From assembly GCA_012932295.1 (NCBI GenBank), contig JAAONU010000001.1:5107104-5171103 (forward strand): a DNA stretch of 64,000 nt, given 5' to 3'. This DNA is from Cyclina sinensis. Taxonomy: Eukaryota > Mollusca > Bivalvia > Venerida > Veneridae. The translations under genes and the position numbers were made by a program. Positions 20,220 to 32,579 of the stretch are shown here, one piece after another (the stretch's first letter is position 1; every line of letters starts with the position of its first letter). The notes under the pieces were generated by a model. That model saw only the letters and a program-made list of their open reading frames with translations, ran no database searches and was not told the DNA's origin.

Positions 20220-20725
20220 TATGAGAGTGCGGACACGAACAAACAAGTAGGCAGTATTTGTTTTATCACTGGGCAGTTTGCGACATATTGTCTCAGTCTT
20301 TTGAACACCTGTGCCAAAATATATCAAAATCCTGTAATTTACTAATCATGACGAAAGAGACAGACATGCGGACGGATGGTTTACGGCACAGTTTCTCAAT
20401 ATTAGTGAAAGTTTTTGAATTTTTATTTTGAAACTTGTTCTCACACCAAACAGTTACAGTGGACACGAACATACAGGTACGCGTTAGACATTTTTTGTGA
20501 CAGACGAATAAACAGACGTATAACAGACAATACAGGAACAAAGGAAAAAAAGGCGGGCAGTATTTTCCTTTTAAATATTTGTGACCTTTATCTCGGTGCC
20601 CCTGTTCTTGTTCGCGACTCGTCATCTTTCATCAAAATCCAATGAAAATCGACGGAAAGACAAATAGGTGAACAAATGGACTGAAGGATGGACGGTTCGA
20701 TTACTATATACCCTCCTTCAGGGCA
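20220..20725 (+). mobile_element. Hairpin-tailed bivalve-type repeat, copy 1
   Basis: Contains two related sub-blocks beginning GGACACGAACA-ACA-GTA, at about 20231 and 20461. Each is followed by GGCAGTATTT-type and CATCAAAATCC-type sequence and runs of GACAGAC/GGACGG. It ends at about 20705-20730 in ACTATATACCCTCCTTCAGG. The end design (tetranucleotide-like GGAC steps, then a C-rich/G-rich mini-hairpin after TATATACCC) matches the elements ending at about 25256 and 51793. It is probably non-autonomous; the class is not known to me. Confidence 0.5.
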
Positions 20726-21484
20726 CTTAAAAGAAAAGTACCATGTTTAATTAATTGCTACTGTGTGCATACAGAAAATGAATTTGTTGCAATTTGATGT
20801 TTTATGGGGCTTCTCAAATATATCACGGTGTGTTCAAACTATTTACTCGAGAGACTAGTGTCCTATATTGTGATTTGACCGAAATTCTTTTCTTTTGACT
20901 TGCCGAAACTTTCTAGGTATTTTTCTGCTATAAACATCTTTTGTCTCAAGATATATATATATATCTGGAATGCACATAATTACGGAAAAAAAAAGAAATA
21001 AATAATAGTACAGTCGCCTTTAGGTTGTTATGGATACGTGTTTTAAATATGCGTTCCAGGGCGACACGTGTTTCAACCTGTCGAGCGGCAATCTTGAAAC
21101 TTAAAAAGTGTCGATTAAAAAAGTATTTGGAAGGATTTCATGTGAATTTACGATTGAACAAGGCCAGCCATTGATTTTATCAATAATCATGAATGTTTCG
21201 TCTACGTTCCGACCTGCAAAGTTACATAAACTGCCGATTTGGGGCAAAAAAGACGGATCAGCGTCCATTATTTACAAAGGCCATGTAATGCGCATAACTG
21301 AAAACGGGTAATAACAGCGCGTGAGCGCGAGAACTTCCTTATTAACACACCTTTTTTGCTCTCGTTAAAACATAGGCAAAACGGGCAAAAACAAGCGATT
21401 TTATGCTAGAAAAAGCGTTTCTGTGCGTTTCTGTTATCATTCACTTACAAAACTTCTATGATATATACAGAACGTTGTATATTT

Positions 21485-21591
21485 GAGGCCATGTAAAACG
21501 GGGTTTATTACACTCGTTATTACAAAACGATAAAAACTCGGCTCTGTTTTGAAATAAATCGTGTAATAAATCCCGTATTACATGACCACTC
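21485..21591. mobile_element. 107-bp foldback element
   Basis: The left arm GAGGCCATGTAAAACGGGGT plus TTATTACAC (21485-21513) pairs with the right arm GTGTAATAAATCCCGTATTA plus CATGACCACTC (21561-21591) with a few mismatches. The loop is about 47 bases. Weaker pairing extends outward. No coding capacity. Confidence 0.65.
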
Positions 21592-23988
21592 ATTTAATAT
21601 CACCAATTTTCATTTATTTGTTTTTGTATGAGTTTTGTCTTCTATATCTCTCTTACAGACATGTATGTCCAGCTAGCAGCTCGCATTCATTTCTCTAATG
21701 GCTATCGTCTGTCTGTCCATGCCTTGTATAGCTCTCGTTAATGGAGTCTAGAACTGGGCGCACCAACAAATTTGCCTTAGACGAAAGCAATCAGTAAATA
21801 ATTAGATCCATTGCGTCCTCGATCAAACATACTGATGGAAACTTGTTCTTTGCCAAGCAGAATGAGGATATTTATTCACGCTGTATTATTAATTAACTTT
21901 TTGAAGTAAGTAAATTCTTTGTTCGACTCGAATACTGACTTTAAGACACAAAAGTTTCGTTCTATTTTTGTTCTGTGCTCGTTCTATTCTTGTTGCTAAC
22001 CCTATTGTTATGAAAAAGGCCTAAGCTGGAGAATAAGAAGTATTCTAAATCGTGACTCAGTTTGAAGGTTTAAATTGACTTTCAGACGCTTAATGTAAAT
22101 TTTTGTTAGTCAGTCGTTTCTTCGAAATGGTGATGGCATTGTTTGTTTAATTGATACAGAGAATTGACGTATGGTGTGTACATTAAACGTTGTACAAGCA
22201 TTAAATGATCAGTCTCAAAGGTACTGTTGGAAGTTGTCATTTTGCTGACAATTATCTATGCTTTATATTGCAATAATTCCACGGTATTGATGGACATGCC
22301 TATAATGGGTTTCTGTGGAGCTTAATTATTCTTCATTTTATCCGAATTTTATTGTATCCGTGCAATGAAATTGCGTTACTTTATAAGAACACACTATATG
22401 GATGAAAATAAAGAATAAGGTATATTAGGACGTTACTATACTTGAGAAGCAGTCCTTGTCACAAGAAGCAATACTTTCCTGTATATATCTGTATCGTAAT
22501 AGGGTTTTACTCAATAAGTAAAATTTTCTCAATTTCTTATACAGTGCTGTGTAAAAATTGTTCAAATTGCTTGACGTTTTTTTTTTTATTTAAAAAACTG
22601 TCAGAAGACTAACTTCAGTGTTATCAGTAATCAACAGTTCTACTTTATTTGTCTACTGTTGACTCCTCAACGGCCTTTGATAACATAATTCGTATTCCAG
22701 TAGTGATAATGCATTGTAAACGTTGTCCTAGAATTGACAATAAACACGGAACACGACCAGAAATTGCAAAAAAATGTAAATACTTTAAAGGTGAACGATG
22801 GAATTATGCAGATACGAACCACTGATGTTTACAAAGTTTACTGTTGAATAATAAACGACCATCTTTTACACAGAAAAAACAACAACAACTAATTCTATGA
22901 AATGCCAGTTTGATTCTAGAAAAAACTCGTAGTACGTTTGACCACCTGTGTTGGTTAACCTTCACTTCAAAAGAAATTATCGACCATTTTGGCATTTGTT
23001 GACAAGTAATACAACTGTATAAATATTACATAAAGATTATGGAGAAAGTGAGAAGATATTTTAGAGAAATAATGACCAATCATAAAGAGGCAGTACTATG
23101 ATGTAGTGTTCAGTCAGAGTAAACCAGTAAACCACTTTCTAAATGACCTGTTATATGTTATCTTATCAATCTTACTTACATAATTATGTAATATTCTGTT
23201 GTTAAAAGTCTCGAACAGTTTTTATTAAGTAGCAGCACAGATGCATTTTTTTTAATCATATTGTTTTTCATTTGTAAAATATTTTTATATAACAGCACAA
23301 GATGTTTGTTTTTGTTTTTTGTTTGTTTGGTTTTTTATTCACCGGCTTGAGTGGCATAGCTCTGAGAAATTAGCAGTATATGTCAATGCCAAAAAGAAAT
23401 AATATTGATACTGAATAAACTGGGAAAGCAATCAATACATATAAATTGCTACAGGTCATTAACGCCACTCAAAAATGAAGGGTTGGGTAAATACGAATGA
23501 ACAGAAAGGTACTGTAAAACATGAACCAAGAAATAACAAAGATTATATCTTAGGTCAAGAGATACAATGCGAGACGAGAAAAGCGCGAATGACAATTGCC
23601 GTACGACCGGTCAAGGGGAACATAAAGATAATTGTTTCTGTTATATCAGGAAATATTCCGGAATAAAGAGCTAACCAGTCCAAAACGTATAAAAGTTGGT
23701 GTTTTTCTTATTTTTTGTTAGTTTGAATATATAATACTAAACCATAAAGAAATGTTTCATAGTAAGTGAGAGGTACACTCTTATAAACAATGATAACACC
23801 TCAGTTTGAAATGAATATGAAAAAATGATCTGATAAGCCTTAAGAATAATTCCAAGTGAATGCTGTCAACAAAGAACAGACTAAAAGCAAAAACAGACTC
23901 AGGAAAATCACAAACGGAAACAGTTACATATATGTCTTGATTGATCCCTCACAGTTATAGAGTATTCTTGATATGTTCATTTCCTCAA
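21592..23988. other. Intergenic, nothing recognised
   Basis: AT-rich sequence with scattered homopolymers and short frames; no gene or clear repeat. Confidence 0.55.
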
Positions 23989-24100
23989 TTTTTCAACTGT
24001 CAATTATCGGCTCGGATCAGACCGTAGCTGATGAAAGTTTCGATGAAATGGCGCTGTGCAAACATTGTATGGATTCCTTGTTACTTTGATGTCGTAAAAT
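23989..24100 (+). repeat. Dispersed repeat family A, copy 2
   Basis: Shares with copy 1 the words TTTCAACTGTCAATTATC, GACCGTAGCTGATGAAAGTT and GCAAACATTGTATGGATTCC in the same order and orientation. Confidence 0.7.
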
Positions 24101-24949
24101 ATCCCTGGCGTTGCTTGGATGCATGGAATTTTCAATCAAAGATATATACAATATTATGGTTCAAGCCACTGAAAATAAACGTTTGATATAATATTAGTAC
24201 TATATATCTAAATATACTTTCGAGTAAATTATGCTTATGGTCGAATAGTAAAACAAAAGTATGAATTCCAATAGAACAGAGTAAAGGAAGTTTGAATATA
24301 CAGAAATAGGGTGCTTGAAAAAAATGTTTGGCGTGACCCAAACCTCCTACATGTGAAGTCTGTCTACAACAATAGAAACATCAAGATGATATTATATAGT
24401 ATACAATTACTTAGTTACAACCTCAGTAATATTTATATAAAAGTAAAAATACAGTTGTCTGTTTTTAAGTTGCGTGTACCTATCAAAGGCGTCTTGTTTC
24501 TTTGAAATGATCGTGCCAATGTAGTATAACTATCTGAAATGTTTAGAAAATGTGTGCATCTGATATGTAAATCTACTGTTATGTCTGATAAAACCTCAGC
24601 TTTCGCTTTACTAAATGGTAAGACATTCAGATAAAGAAAATTATCCTGAACCATTCGAATAAACGCAACAGTTAACTAAAATGAACAAGTCGGTTGGACA
24701 TTACAATGAATGATTGCTAATTTGATATTTCCTTGATTAAAAGCATGCAGAAATGTCTTTGGGTCTGATATGATATATATTGAGGTGAAACAAAAATAAA
24801 CCAGAGCTACCACTAAATATGATTAATACCCCCGCAAGACTGCTTCGGAACTGCGGAAGTTATTAGTAACAGAATACTTTGTAAAAGAATTGAAGTGGAG
24901 TTATGATTTTGGGCAATTAAAGATAGTTGTGGTTTTTGTACACTGCATT

Positions 24950-25256
24950 TTTCTTCACTGTGGTTGACCATTGTATGAAGTTGCACTGAATTCCAACCGT
25001 TAGTTTTCAAGTTATGCTCCGGACAAGGGAAATCAACAAAAGGCAATAACTGTGCAAGCTGTGAATATAGAGTTATAGCTCTTGAACACTGCACTTCCTC
25101 TCATTGTGCTTGACCACTGTATGAAGTTGCATTGAATTCAAAGCATTAGTTTTCAAGTTATACTCTGGACAAGGAAATTGCAACAGGCCGCCCGACCGAC
25201 CGACCAACGACCGGGTGACTCCTATATACCCCCACCCCTCAAACTTCGTTTTGGAG
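24950..25256 (+). mobile_element. Hairpin-tailed bivalve-type repeat, copy 2
   Basis: Two direct units 146 bp apart (TGTATGAAGTTGCA at 24972 and 25118), each followed by TTAGTTTTCAAGTTAT and CTCYGGACAAGG. They run into a (CCGA)n tract at about 25187-25205 and a terminal CTCCTATATACCCCCACCCC with a complementary GGAGG further on. The wording (AAGTTATGCTCCGGACAA) is shared with the 51 kb element, so they belong to one family. Confidence 0.65.
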
Positions 25257-25992
25257 GTAAAGAAATGGAAAAAAATGGAAACTTCTTTATTTCTAGAACC
25301 ATAGTTAAGATAAGTCAGACATTCATATTTTCTAGTATGTGTTTCGCAATTTGTGTTCAAAGCCAATATATGTTTGATAAACCCTTTGTAAAGTAATAAC
25401 TGTAAAAAAATGAACACCGCTCAAAAATATAGATTACGGAATCAAAATTGTCACAAGCAACTTTAGTTTTACCGTGATAAAGGTTCGTTCAGGCAGGGTC
25501 TTTAGAATAGCTAAGAAGACCCTTGTTCAGGAAAACAAAAACTAAACATTAGATATTCAAACGATATAAGGAAACAAAGCAATGGGAAAATATGGAAAAC
25601 AATACTTCAAAACAGGCAAAATTCAAAGTCGAAGAACTCGAGATAAACGATTCGAGTCGTTCAGAAATAACATAATATTTGTCATTACAGAAATTTAGTA
25701 ATTTAACTTCACTAGAAAAAAGTGAGTTTACTTTGGCATCTAGACAATACAAAAATACCCCAGATAAAAAGTCTTTAACAAATACGACACTGCATGAAAG
25801 TGAAAACAAAGCATGTTTCCTTAAAAAGCAACCAGAAGCACTGTAATATAAGACGTAACAACGAAAGACAAAACGAACCAAGTCCAAAGTCAGTCATTGA
25901 AACAAAAAATGAAAAAAAAGTGTAATGCGTATTATCTGATTATAGACTGCTGCTAATCAAACCTTATTTTTCTGTACGGATTCATTAAATCC

Positions 25993-26130
25993 GTTTTAAC
26001 CTGTCAATTATCGCCTCGCTAAAGACCGTAGCTAATGAAAATTAGAGATAAAATCGTGATATGTAAATCTTATAAGGGTTCGTTGTAATTTGGTATCGTT
26101 GAAGAATTCAAGTTCAGACCTGTGTTAACC
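25993..26130 (+). repeat. Dispersed repeat family A, copy 3
   Basis: CTGTCAATTATCGCCTCGCT, AGACCGTAGCTAATGAAAAT and AGATAAAATCGTGAT follow the order of copies 1 and 2. The TATCGTTGAAGAATTC tail resembles the tail of copy 1. Confidence 0.7.
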
Positions 26131-27970
26131 ATTACTACGATTAGTTTATATTTTTAGTGGGTATATCCGCGTCTGAGGCACTTCCTTGATAATATTGTTC
26201 TAAATATCTTATGGATTTTAGCTCTGTAAATAAAATATAATCTTTTGTAATCAGATTTTATTAAAATGATTATTTGTCTGAATCTGTTATATGAAACAGA
26301 CATTTCTTTAAAGTAAGTACTTTATTGTTATTTTCAGTGTTTATTATTAACAATAACAATAAGTAGCCGGTATTTTACTCGACTCTTCATCTCCATCGAG
26401 ACAATGATTAATTATTGATTTCCTGCAGAAATATATATATAAAAAATGTTCACAGTCATGTATGTTATGGCGCTCTTCCCCCACACTTTCCCTTTCCAGA
26501 TGTAATTAAACAATATAAACACCTGCTTTATGTTGCTCATGACATTTTTTTTCATGGCAAAGACAAACTCTTGGCCTAAAATAATACAGATATTGCTGGC
26601 TGTGTAACAATATCACAATGATGCTGGAATGTAGGGTAATCTTTCATCTAGAACGGAAACAAGTATGGAAGATATATTTCAAATATTATCAATTCAATAT
26701 TCGGCTCACAATTTGTCTTGTTCAGGTGTATTGAAAAAAGAGTCGGTATTATAACTTTTAACTAACGAGCAGGTTCTTTTGACATTTTACGAAATCTAAT
26801 CATTAAGACGGAGTTTAAATGTTTTCTGCATTTTGTTCTCCTCTCTGTATTTAACTGGTCATTAATTTGCAAAATATTTTAAAAATGCATCAAAACGTAA
26901 TGTTTTCAAAATACCATTTACATGTTCATTGGTTTATTTTCATCATCCGAAGATAAACAGTGATAAATCATTTCAACCAGCTTGTATTATAAATGTCGAT
27001 GTAACTACACCCAAAGTATTTTATCTTTCCATCCTAATGCACATGTCTTGAAAAACTGTTCTAAAAGAAGACACAAAGATTGTTTCTTATGAGAAGAAAA
27101 ATAGGTTTTCCAAAAACAGGAACGAATTGCCAAAAGAAACCAGCAGTCTGTAATTTAGATGTCGTTCATAATTCTTGAGAAAGCACTTGCCCCGCTCGTT
27201 TACGCCAGACAGCCGAAATTTGTAATCAAATGAAAACATTTATATACGAAAATTACAATGGTTTCTTCTAGATATGGAAGGCAAGCTTATCATAAATCAA
27301 CGAAACATGTGCTTAGAACCAACTTAAAATCAATAGTGACGTTAGTTGAGTGCCTTTTTTGGCTATAAATGATACACAGACCGAAATATCATCATTGGAA
27401 AACAATTTATGAAACATTGATCTAGCCAAAATCTCTGCTCTTGTAGGCGATTCTGCTGTTACAGGCCCGTTTTATAGTAAATTGGTAACTGAGCAATAAG
27501 ACATTTGGGGTTTTCTTCAATTTACAAGATTGAAATAAATGTTGTTTTGTATCCCCCTTGCAATTAAACCAACCTACGACCTCATAAAGCCCGGATGACA
27601 AACAGTTACAAAGTGACAGCACTAAATTTATGGGATACAGCAAATTCATCGAGATCAAAGTTTGAGAATCAAAGTAAACTATGCATCTGTGATATATGAA
27701 TACATACCAGTCAAATGTATGATAAATGTATGTCTGAGCTTAAGTAATTAAATATAAGATTAATGACATGTGCATCGCTTCTTTCAACAGCATTAGTTCA
27801 CTCTAGTTTGAACATTTTTTTAATCTTCAAATGTTAAAGAAAAATCAACTTTAGATCAAAAGTTATATTTCAAATTATACAAAAAATGATTTTCTTTTGA
27901 ATTATTTTTCGAGTTTCGATTAGTGTTTGTGAATTTAATCTATAGACTATTAATTAACGACTTTTCTTTT
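26131..27970. other. Intergenic, nothing recognised
   Basis: AT-rich spacer leading to the satellite; no coding or repeat feature that I can defend. Confidence 0.55.
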
Positions 27971-27971
27971 G

Positions 27972-28072
27972 AAAAAACAAAACAAAACGAAAAACAAACC
28001 CCCCCCCAAAAAAAAACAACAACAAAAAAACAACAACAAAACAACAAGAACAAAAAAAACAAACAAACAAAA
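27972..28072. repeat. A/C-only low-complexity tract bordering the satellite
   Basis: About 100 bases composed almost wholly of A and C (AAAAC, CAACAA, a C9 run and an A9 run), immediately before the unique 100-base lead into the tandem array. Confidence 0.85.
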
Positions 28073-28179
28073 CTTCTTTTCATTTGAACGTAAAATTGCA
28101 TTTCGTTTACGAACTTCTCTGTCAAGGTGGGAGATTTTTCTAGAATTCTACCGTAGTTGTAATAACTCGAAGAAGAGTC

Positions 28180-30233
28180 AGGTGTGTTCACATACCTTAT
28201 ACTCGAACATTCAAGCGTGTTCACATACCGTATACTCGTACATTCAAGCGTGTTCACAAACCTTGTACTCGTATATTCAAGCGTGTTCACAAACCTTGTA
28301 CTCGTATATTCAAGCGTGTTCACATACCTTGTACTCGTACATTCAGGCGTGTTCACAAACCTTGTACTCGTATATTCAAGCGTGTTCACAAACCTTGTAC
28401 TCGTACATTCAAGCGTGTTCACATACCTTGTACTCGTACATTCAAACGTGTTCACATACCGTATACTCCTCATTCAAGCGTGTTCACAAACCTTGTACTC
28501 GTATATTCAAGCGTGTTCACATACCTTATACTCGTCATTCAAGCGTGTTCACATACCTTGTACTCGTATATTCAAGCGTGTTCACATACCGTATACTCGT
28601 CATTCAAGCGTGTTCACAAACCTTGTACTCGTCATTCAAGCGTGTTCACATACCTTGTACTCGTATATTTCAAGCGTGTTCACATACCGTATACTCGTCA
28701 TTCAAGCGTGTTCACAAACCTTGTACTTGTACATTCAAGCGTGTTCACAAACCTTGTACTCGTATATTCAAGCGTGTTCACATACCGTATACTCGTCATT
28801 CAAGCGTGTTCACATACCGTATACTCGTCATTCAAGCGTGTTCACAAACCTTGTACTCGTATATTCAAGCGTGTTCACATACCTTATACTCGTCATTCAA
28901 ACGTGTTCACAAACCTTGTACTCGTACATTCAAGCGTGTTCACAAACCTTGTACTCGTACATTCAAGCGTGTTCACAAACCTTGTACTCGTATATTCAAG
29001 CGTGTTCACATACCGTATACTCGTCATTCAAGCGTGTTCACAAACCTTGTACTCGTCATTCAAGCGTGTTCACATACCTTGTACTCGTATATTCAAGCGT
29101 GTTCACATACGTATACTCGTCATTCAAGCGTGTTCACAAACCTTGTACTCGTACATTCAAGCGTGTTCACAAACCTTGTACTCGTATATTCAAGCGTGTT
29201 CACATACCGTATTCTCGTCATTCAAACGTGTTCACAAACCTTGTACTCGTCATTCAAGCGTGTTCACAAACCTTGTACTCGTATATTCAAGCGTGTTCAC
29301 ATACCGTATTCTCGTCATTCAAACGTGTTCACATACCGTATACTCGTCATTCAAGCGTGTTCACATAGCTTGTACTCGTCATTCAAGCGTGTTCACATAC
29401 CTTGTACTCGTATATTCAAGCGTGTTCACATACCTTATACTCGTCATTCAAGCGTGTTCACATACCTTGTACTCGTATGTTCAAGCGTGTTCACAAACCT
29501 TATACTCGTCATTCAAGCGTGTTCCTATACCTTGTACTCGTATATTCAAGCGTGTTCACATACCGTATACTCGTTATTCAAGCGTGTTCACAAACCTTGT
29601 ACTCGTACATTCAAGCGTGTTCACAAACCTTGTACTCGTATATTCAAGCGTGTTCACATACCGTATACTCGTCATTCAAGCGTGTTCACATACCGTATAC
29701 TCGTCATTCAATAGTGTTCACAAACCTTGTACTCGTATATTCAAGCGTGTTCACATACCTTATACTCGTATATTCAAGCGTGTTCACATACCGTATACTC
29801 GTCATTCAAGCGTATTCACAAACCTTGTACTCGTACATTCAAGCGTGTTCACAAACCTTGTACTCGTATATTCAAGCGTTTTCACATACCGTATACTCGT
29901 CATTCAAGCGTGTTCACAAACCTTGTACTCGTACATTCAAGCGTGTTCACATACCATATACTTGTACATTCAAGCGTGTTCACATACCGTATATTTGTAC
30001 ATTCAAGCGTGTTCACATACCATATAATCGTACATTCAAGCTTGTTTACATACCGTATACTCGTACATTCAAGTGTGGTCACATACCGTAAATTTGTACA
30101 TTCAAGCGTGTTCACATACCGTATGCTCGTACATTCAAGCGTGTTTACATACCGTATACTCGTACATTCAAGCTTGTTCACATACCGTTTATTTGTACAT
30201 ACAACCGTGTTCACGTGTATACTCGTACATTCA
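28180..30233. repeat. 2-kb satellite/minisatellite of about 63 units of 32/33 bp
   Basis: The unit reads ATTCAAGCGTGTTCACA, then (A/T)ACC, then (TTGTA or GTATA or TTATA), then CTCGT and a spacer of AC, AT or C. Units with AC/AT are 33 bp; those with C are 32 bp. I count about 63 units. CAAACCTTGTA units usually carry the 33-bp spacer and CATACCGTATA units the 32-bp spacer. The run (AC-type, AT-type, then GTATA with C; 98 bp) recurs at least five times. The last nine or so units (from about 29945) are more diverged. No unit word is a stop in any + frame, so 394-581-codon frames arise in all three; they are not genes. Confidence 0.92.
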
Positions 30234-30239
30234 GTATTC

Positions 30240-32249
30240 AGAAGAAAAGATAAACAACATCCTCTGTCAATTTAGACAAATGCCTTTGCTGTATTAATAG
30301 CTGACGGCAATCACAAGATTTGATCATTAGTGTGTTTTATGTGTTCGTTACCGGTGTCTGTACTATCAAAACTTGTTGTCCTTGTTAAGGTGTGCTAAAC
30401 AGCACCATTATAGCAATTTTTCAAATGTTTGTACTTCCAGTGTACATTTATAGAAAATGTATTTACTATAGACCGTTCCATAATTGAGAATTGACCGCCG
30501 CCATTATGAAGATCACGTGACCGTCCACGATTAAAGGACTGCTAAACCTCGCTATGATGTTAAGTTCCGTATAAATCTGTATAACTTTAGCACATTTCAA
30601 GGTGACATACTACCTTATATCGCGTGAATTTTGTTGTAGAATAAACATCATTTTATTGTTTTATTATAAATATTTTGTATGTTTTATTCCTGACTTGAAC
30701 ATATTATTAACTTCAATTATATAACACATGAAAGACTGTGAAAAATGACCATGGACTGTTCAAAGTGGAAGCTTGAGTTGTGTAAACCACATATAATAAT
30801 GTGTAAAACACAAATAATACTGAAAGCACTGTTTTCCTTTTCGAAAGTTGAAACTACAATTTAAATTACTTAAACAACTCTGAAAGCTTACAAAATGGAC
30901 AAAATGACAAAATTAAACATCTCGCTCATCAACCGCATGTTCACTCTATTTGAACTAAAACTTGTTTTATTCTTTGATACAGTGTCAAAGAATACTTGCC
31001 AATAAATATACATTATGTAGCGCTTCTTTAATTATCAAATATTTTGTCTTTCGTGGTGTCCTTTGGTGAAGGAATGTAGTACTTGATATCAGAGAGACAT
31101 ACTGACTTTGTTTTGATAAGTCACCGTTAATTGTAATTGTCGATCTTGCTTGATCACTCACTGAGTAAAACACTAATAACGAAATTTGCTTTTGAGAAAA
31201 TGCATGAAGGCTATAAAACACGGTCTATATTTGTTCCTGATTGTTATATAAAAGTTAAGAATATATATTCTTCCTTACAAACAAGATTTTCAAGACCCTA
31301 TGGAATTTAGCATCTGTTGCCATATGGACCTTTTGTTCTATACTTTATTTCTTGTATTTGGGAAATCTGTTTTTGCAAAGTATTGATATGTACAACATGT
31401 ATGTTTGTGTGTGCAGAAAGAAAATAATAGCTGCAAGCCACACTTTTGTAAGACGTTGATCATACAATAATACGTTTTCTTTCCTTCTTCTTATTTTTGA
31501 CATTATTGTTACGTTTATTTCTTGTAATAGGCGATATGAATATTACAAATGTTAAATTTCATCGAGTTTTAAAAAACAAGAGAAAGAATTAAAATGTAAA
31601 CAGTTAATACAAATGATACAAACGTACAGTAGCAGGTAATAAAATCCGGGTATGTGTCGTTGTTACACAACGCTAATTAGCCCTAACCAACATTTCTAAC
31701 CCTAACCCTTCGTTAATAAAAACTTGGTAAATATTTTAAATGCCTACAAGGCTGAACCTTTAACAACCATTTTGATAGAGACATTTATCATTGTGACGCA
31801 GCTTCATACACGATCTGAATTTATAAACTGCTACTAAATTTTTCGATTAGGTCATAGAAAAAAAATTGAGAGAAAACGTCTCACGTAATCCAGAAAAAAA
31901 AAATCTTATTCTAGCTTTGGTTAGAAATCTTTTCAATTCTCAGAGGTAAGCAAGTTATGTAAATTCTTAAAAATTATTAAAAAATGTTGTATAGTATATT
32001 GTCTAAAATGATTTACTGACTCTTTTATTGGACATAAACCTAACAAACACGGAACATGCTCTCTGGGACAGTATATATGTTTTTGATCTGCGAACTCTAT
32101 TTTCTAGGGTTCTTTTTACGAATACATTAAATTTTTTTCGTTCACAGAGCAATAAAAATTCCAGATTATGGAAAATCTTTTCGAGGTCTTATCTTTGCAA
32201 GTACATCTTTTTTTTCTGAATTCATTTTACACGATTAATTGATATATTT
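30240..32249. other. Intergenic, nothing recognised
   Basis: AT-rich spacer. Two CCCTAACC words near 31680-31710 resemble telomere repeats but are isolated. Confidence 0.5.
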
Positions 32250-32575
32250 TGTGGGCGCCTTATACAGTGAAGCGCGATCAGCAGAGGCAAAATCGAAGAA
32301 GCCGAGCTGGTTGGTTTTTATTGACTTCCATATACAGAATTCCTCGCTACATTCGTACGATTTCGTGCCCTCTACATTAACAAGGTAGAAAGGCAGTCTT
32401 TTCTCAAGGCGGGACAGATCGATCCTTAGTTTATTTCATAATAAATATGACCACGTGACCAAGTATTAATAAGATGTTCATTTGAAATTGTATCAGAGAG
32501 GGCGTCAAGACTGCCGCTTCCGGAAACAGCTTTGAACGGGATACTTGGAAAGGAAATTATGGAATAGCTCTCAAA
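32250..32575 (+). promoter_or_regulatory. Possible promoter/leader exon for the cholinergic locus
   Basis: This stretch is visibly richer in G+C and CpG than its surroundings. It has an ETS-like CCGCTTCCGGAA near 32514 and a CACGTG E-box near 32453, and it ends at a strong donor, CTCAAA|GTAAGT, after 32575. In other animals VAChT and ChAT share a non-coding first exon upstream of both, and the position (9.4 kb before VAChT, same strand) would suit that. No TATA box or initiator is assigned. Tentative. Confidence 0.25.
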
Positions 32576-32579
32576 GTAA

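Noticed and set aside
21108..21311. 67-codon frame with a plausible-looking Lys/Gly-rich second half
   Set aside because: No splice context or recognised family; lies in repeat-rich spacer next to a foldback element.
25549..25887. 112-codon minus-strand frame
   Set aside because: No recognised domain or supporting signals; treated as chance.
27969..30091. Very long open frames (up to 581 codons) on the + strand and a 177-codon frame on the - strand
   Set aside because: They are translations of the 32/33-bp satellite; all three frames are open at once and the peptides are pure repeats.
31680..31712. CCCTAACC-type words resembling telomere repeat
   Set aside because: Only isolated copies with no tandem run; no evidence of an interstitial telomere.
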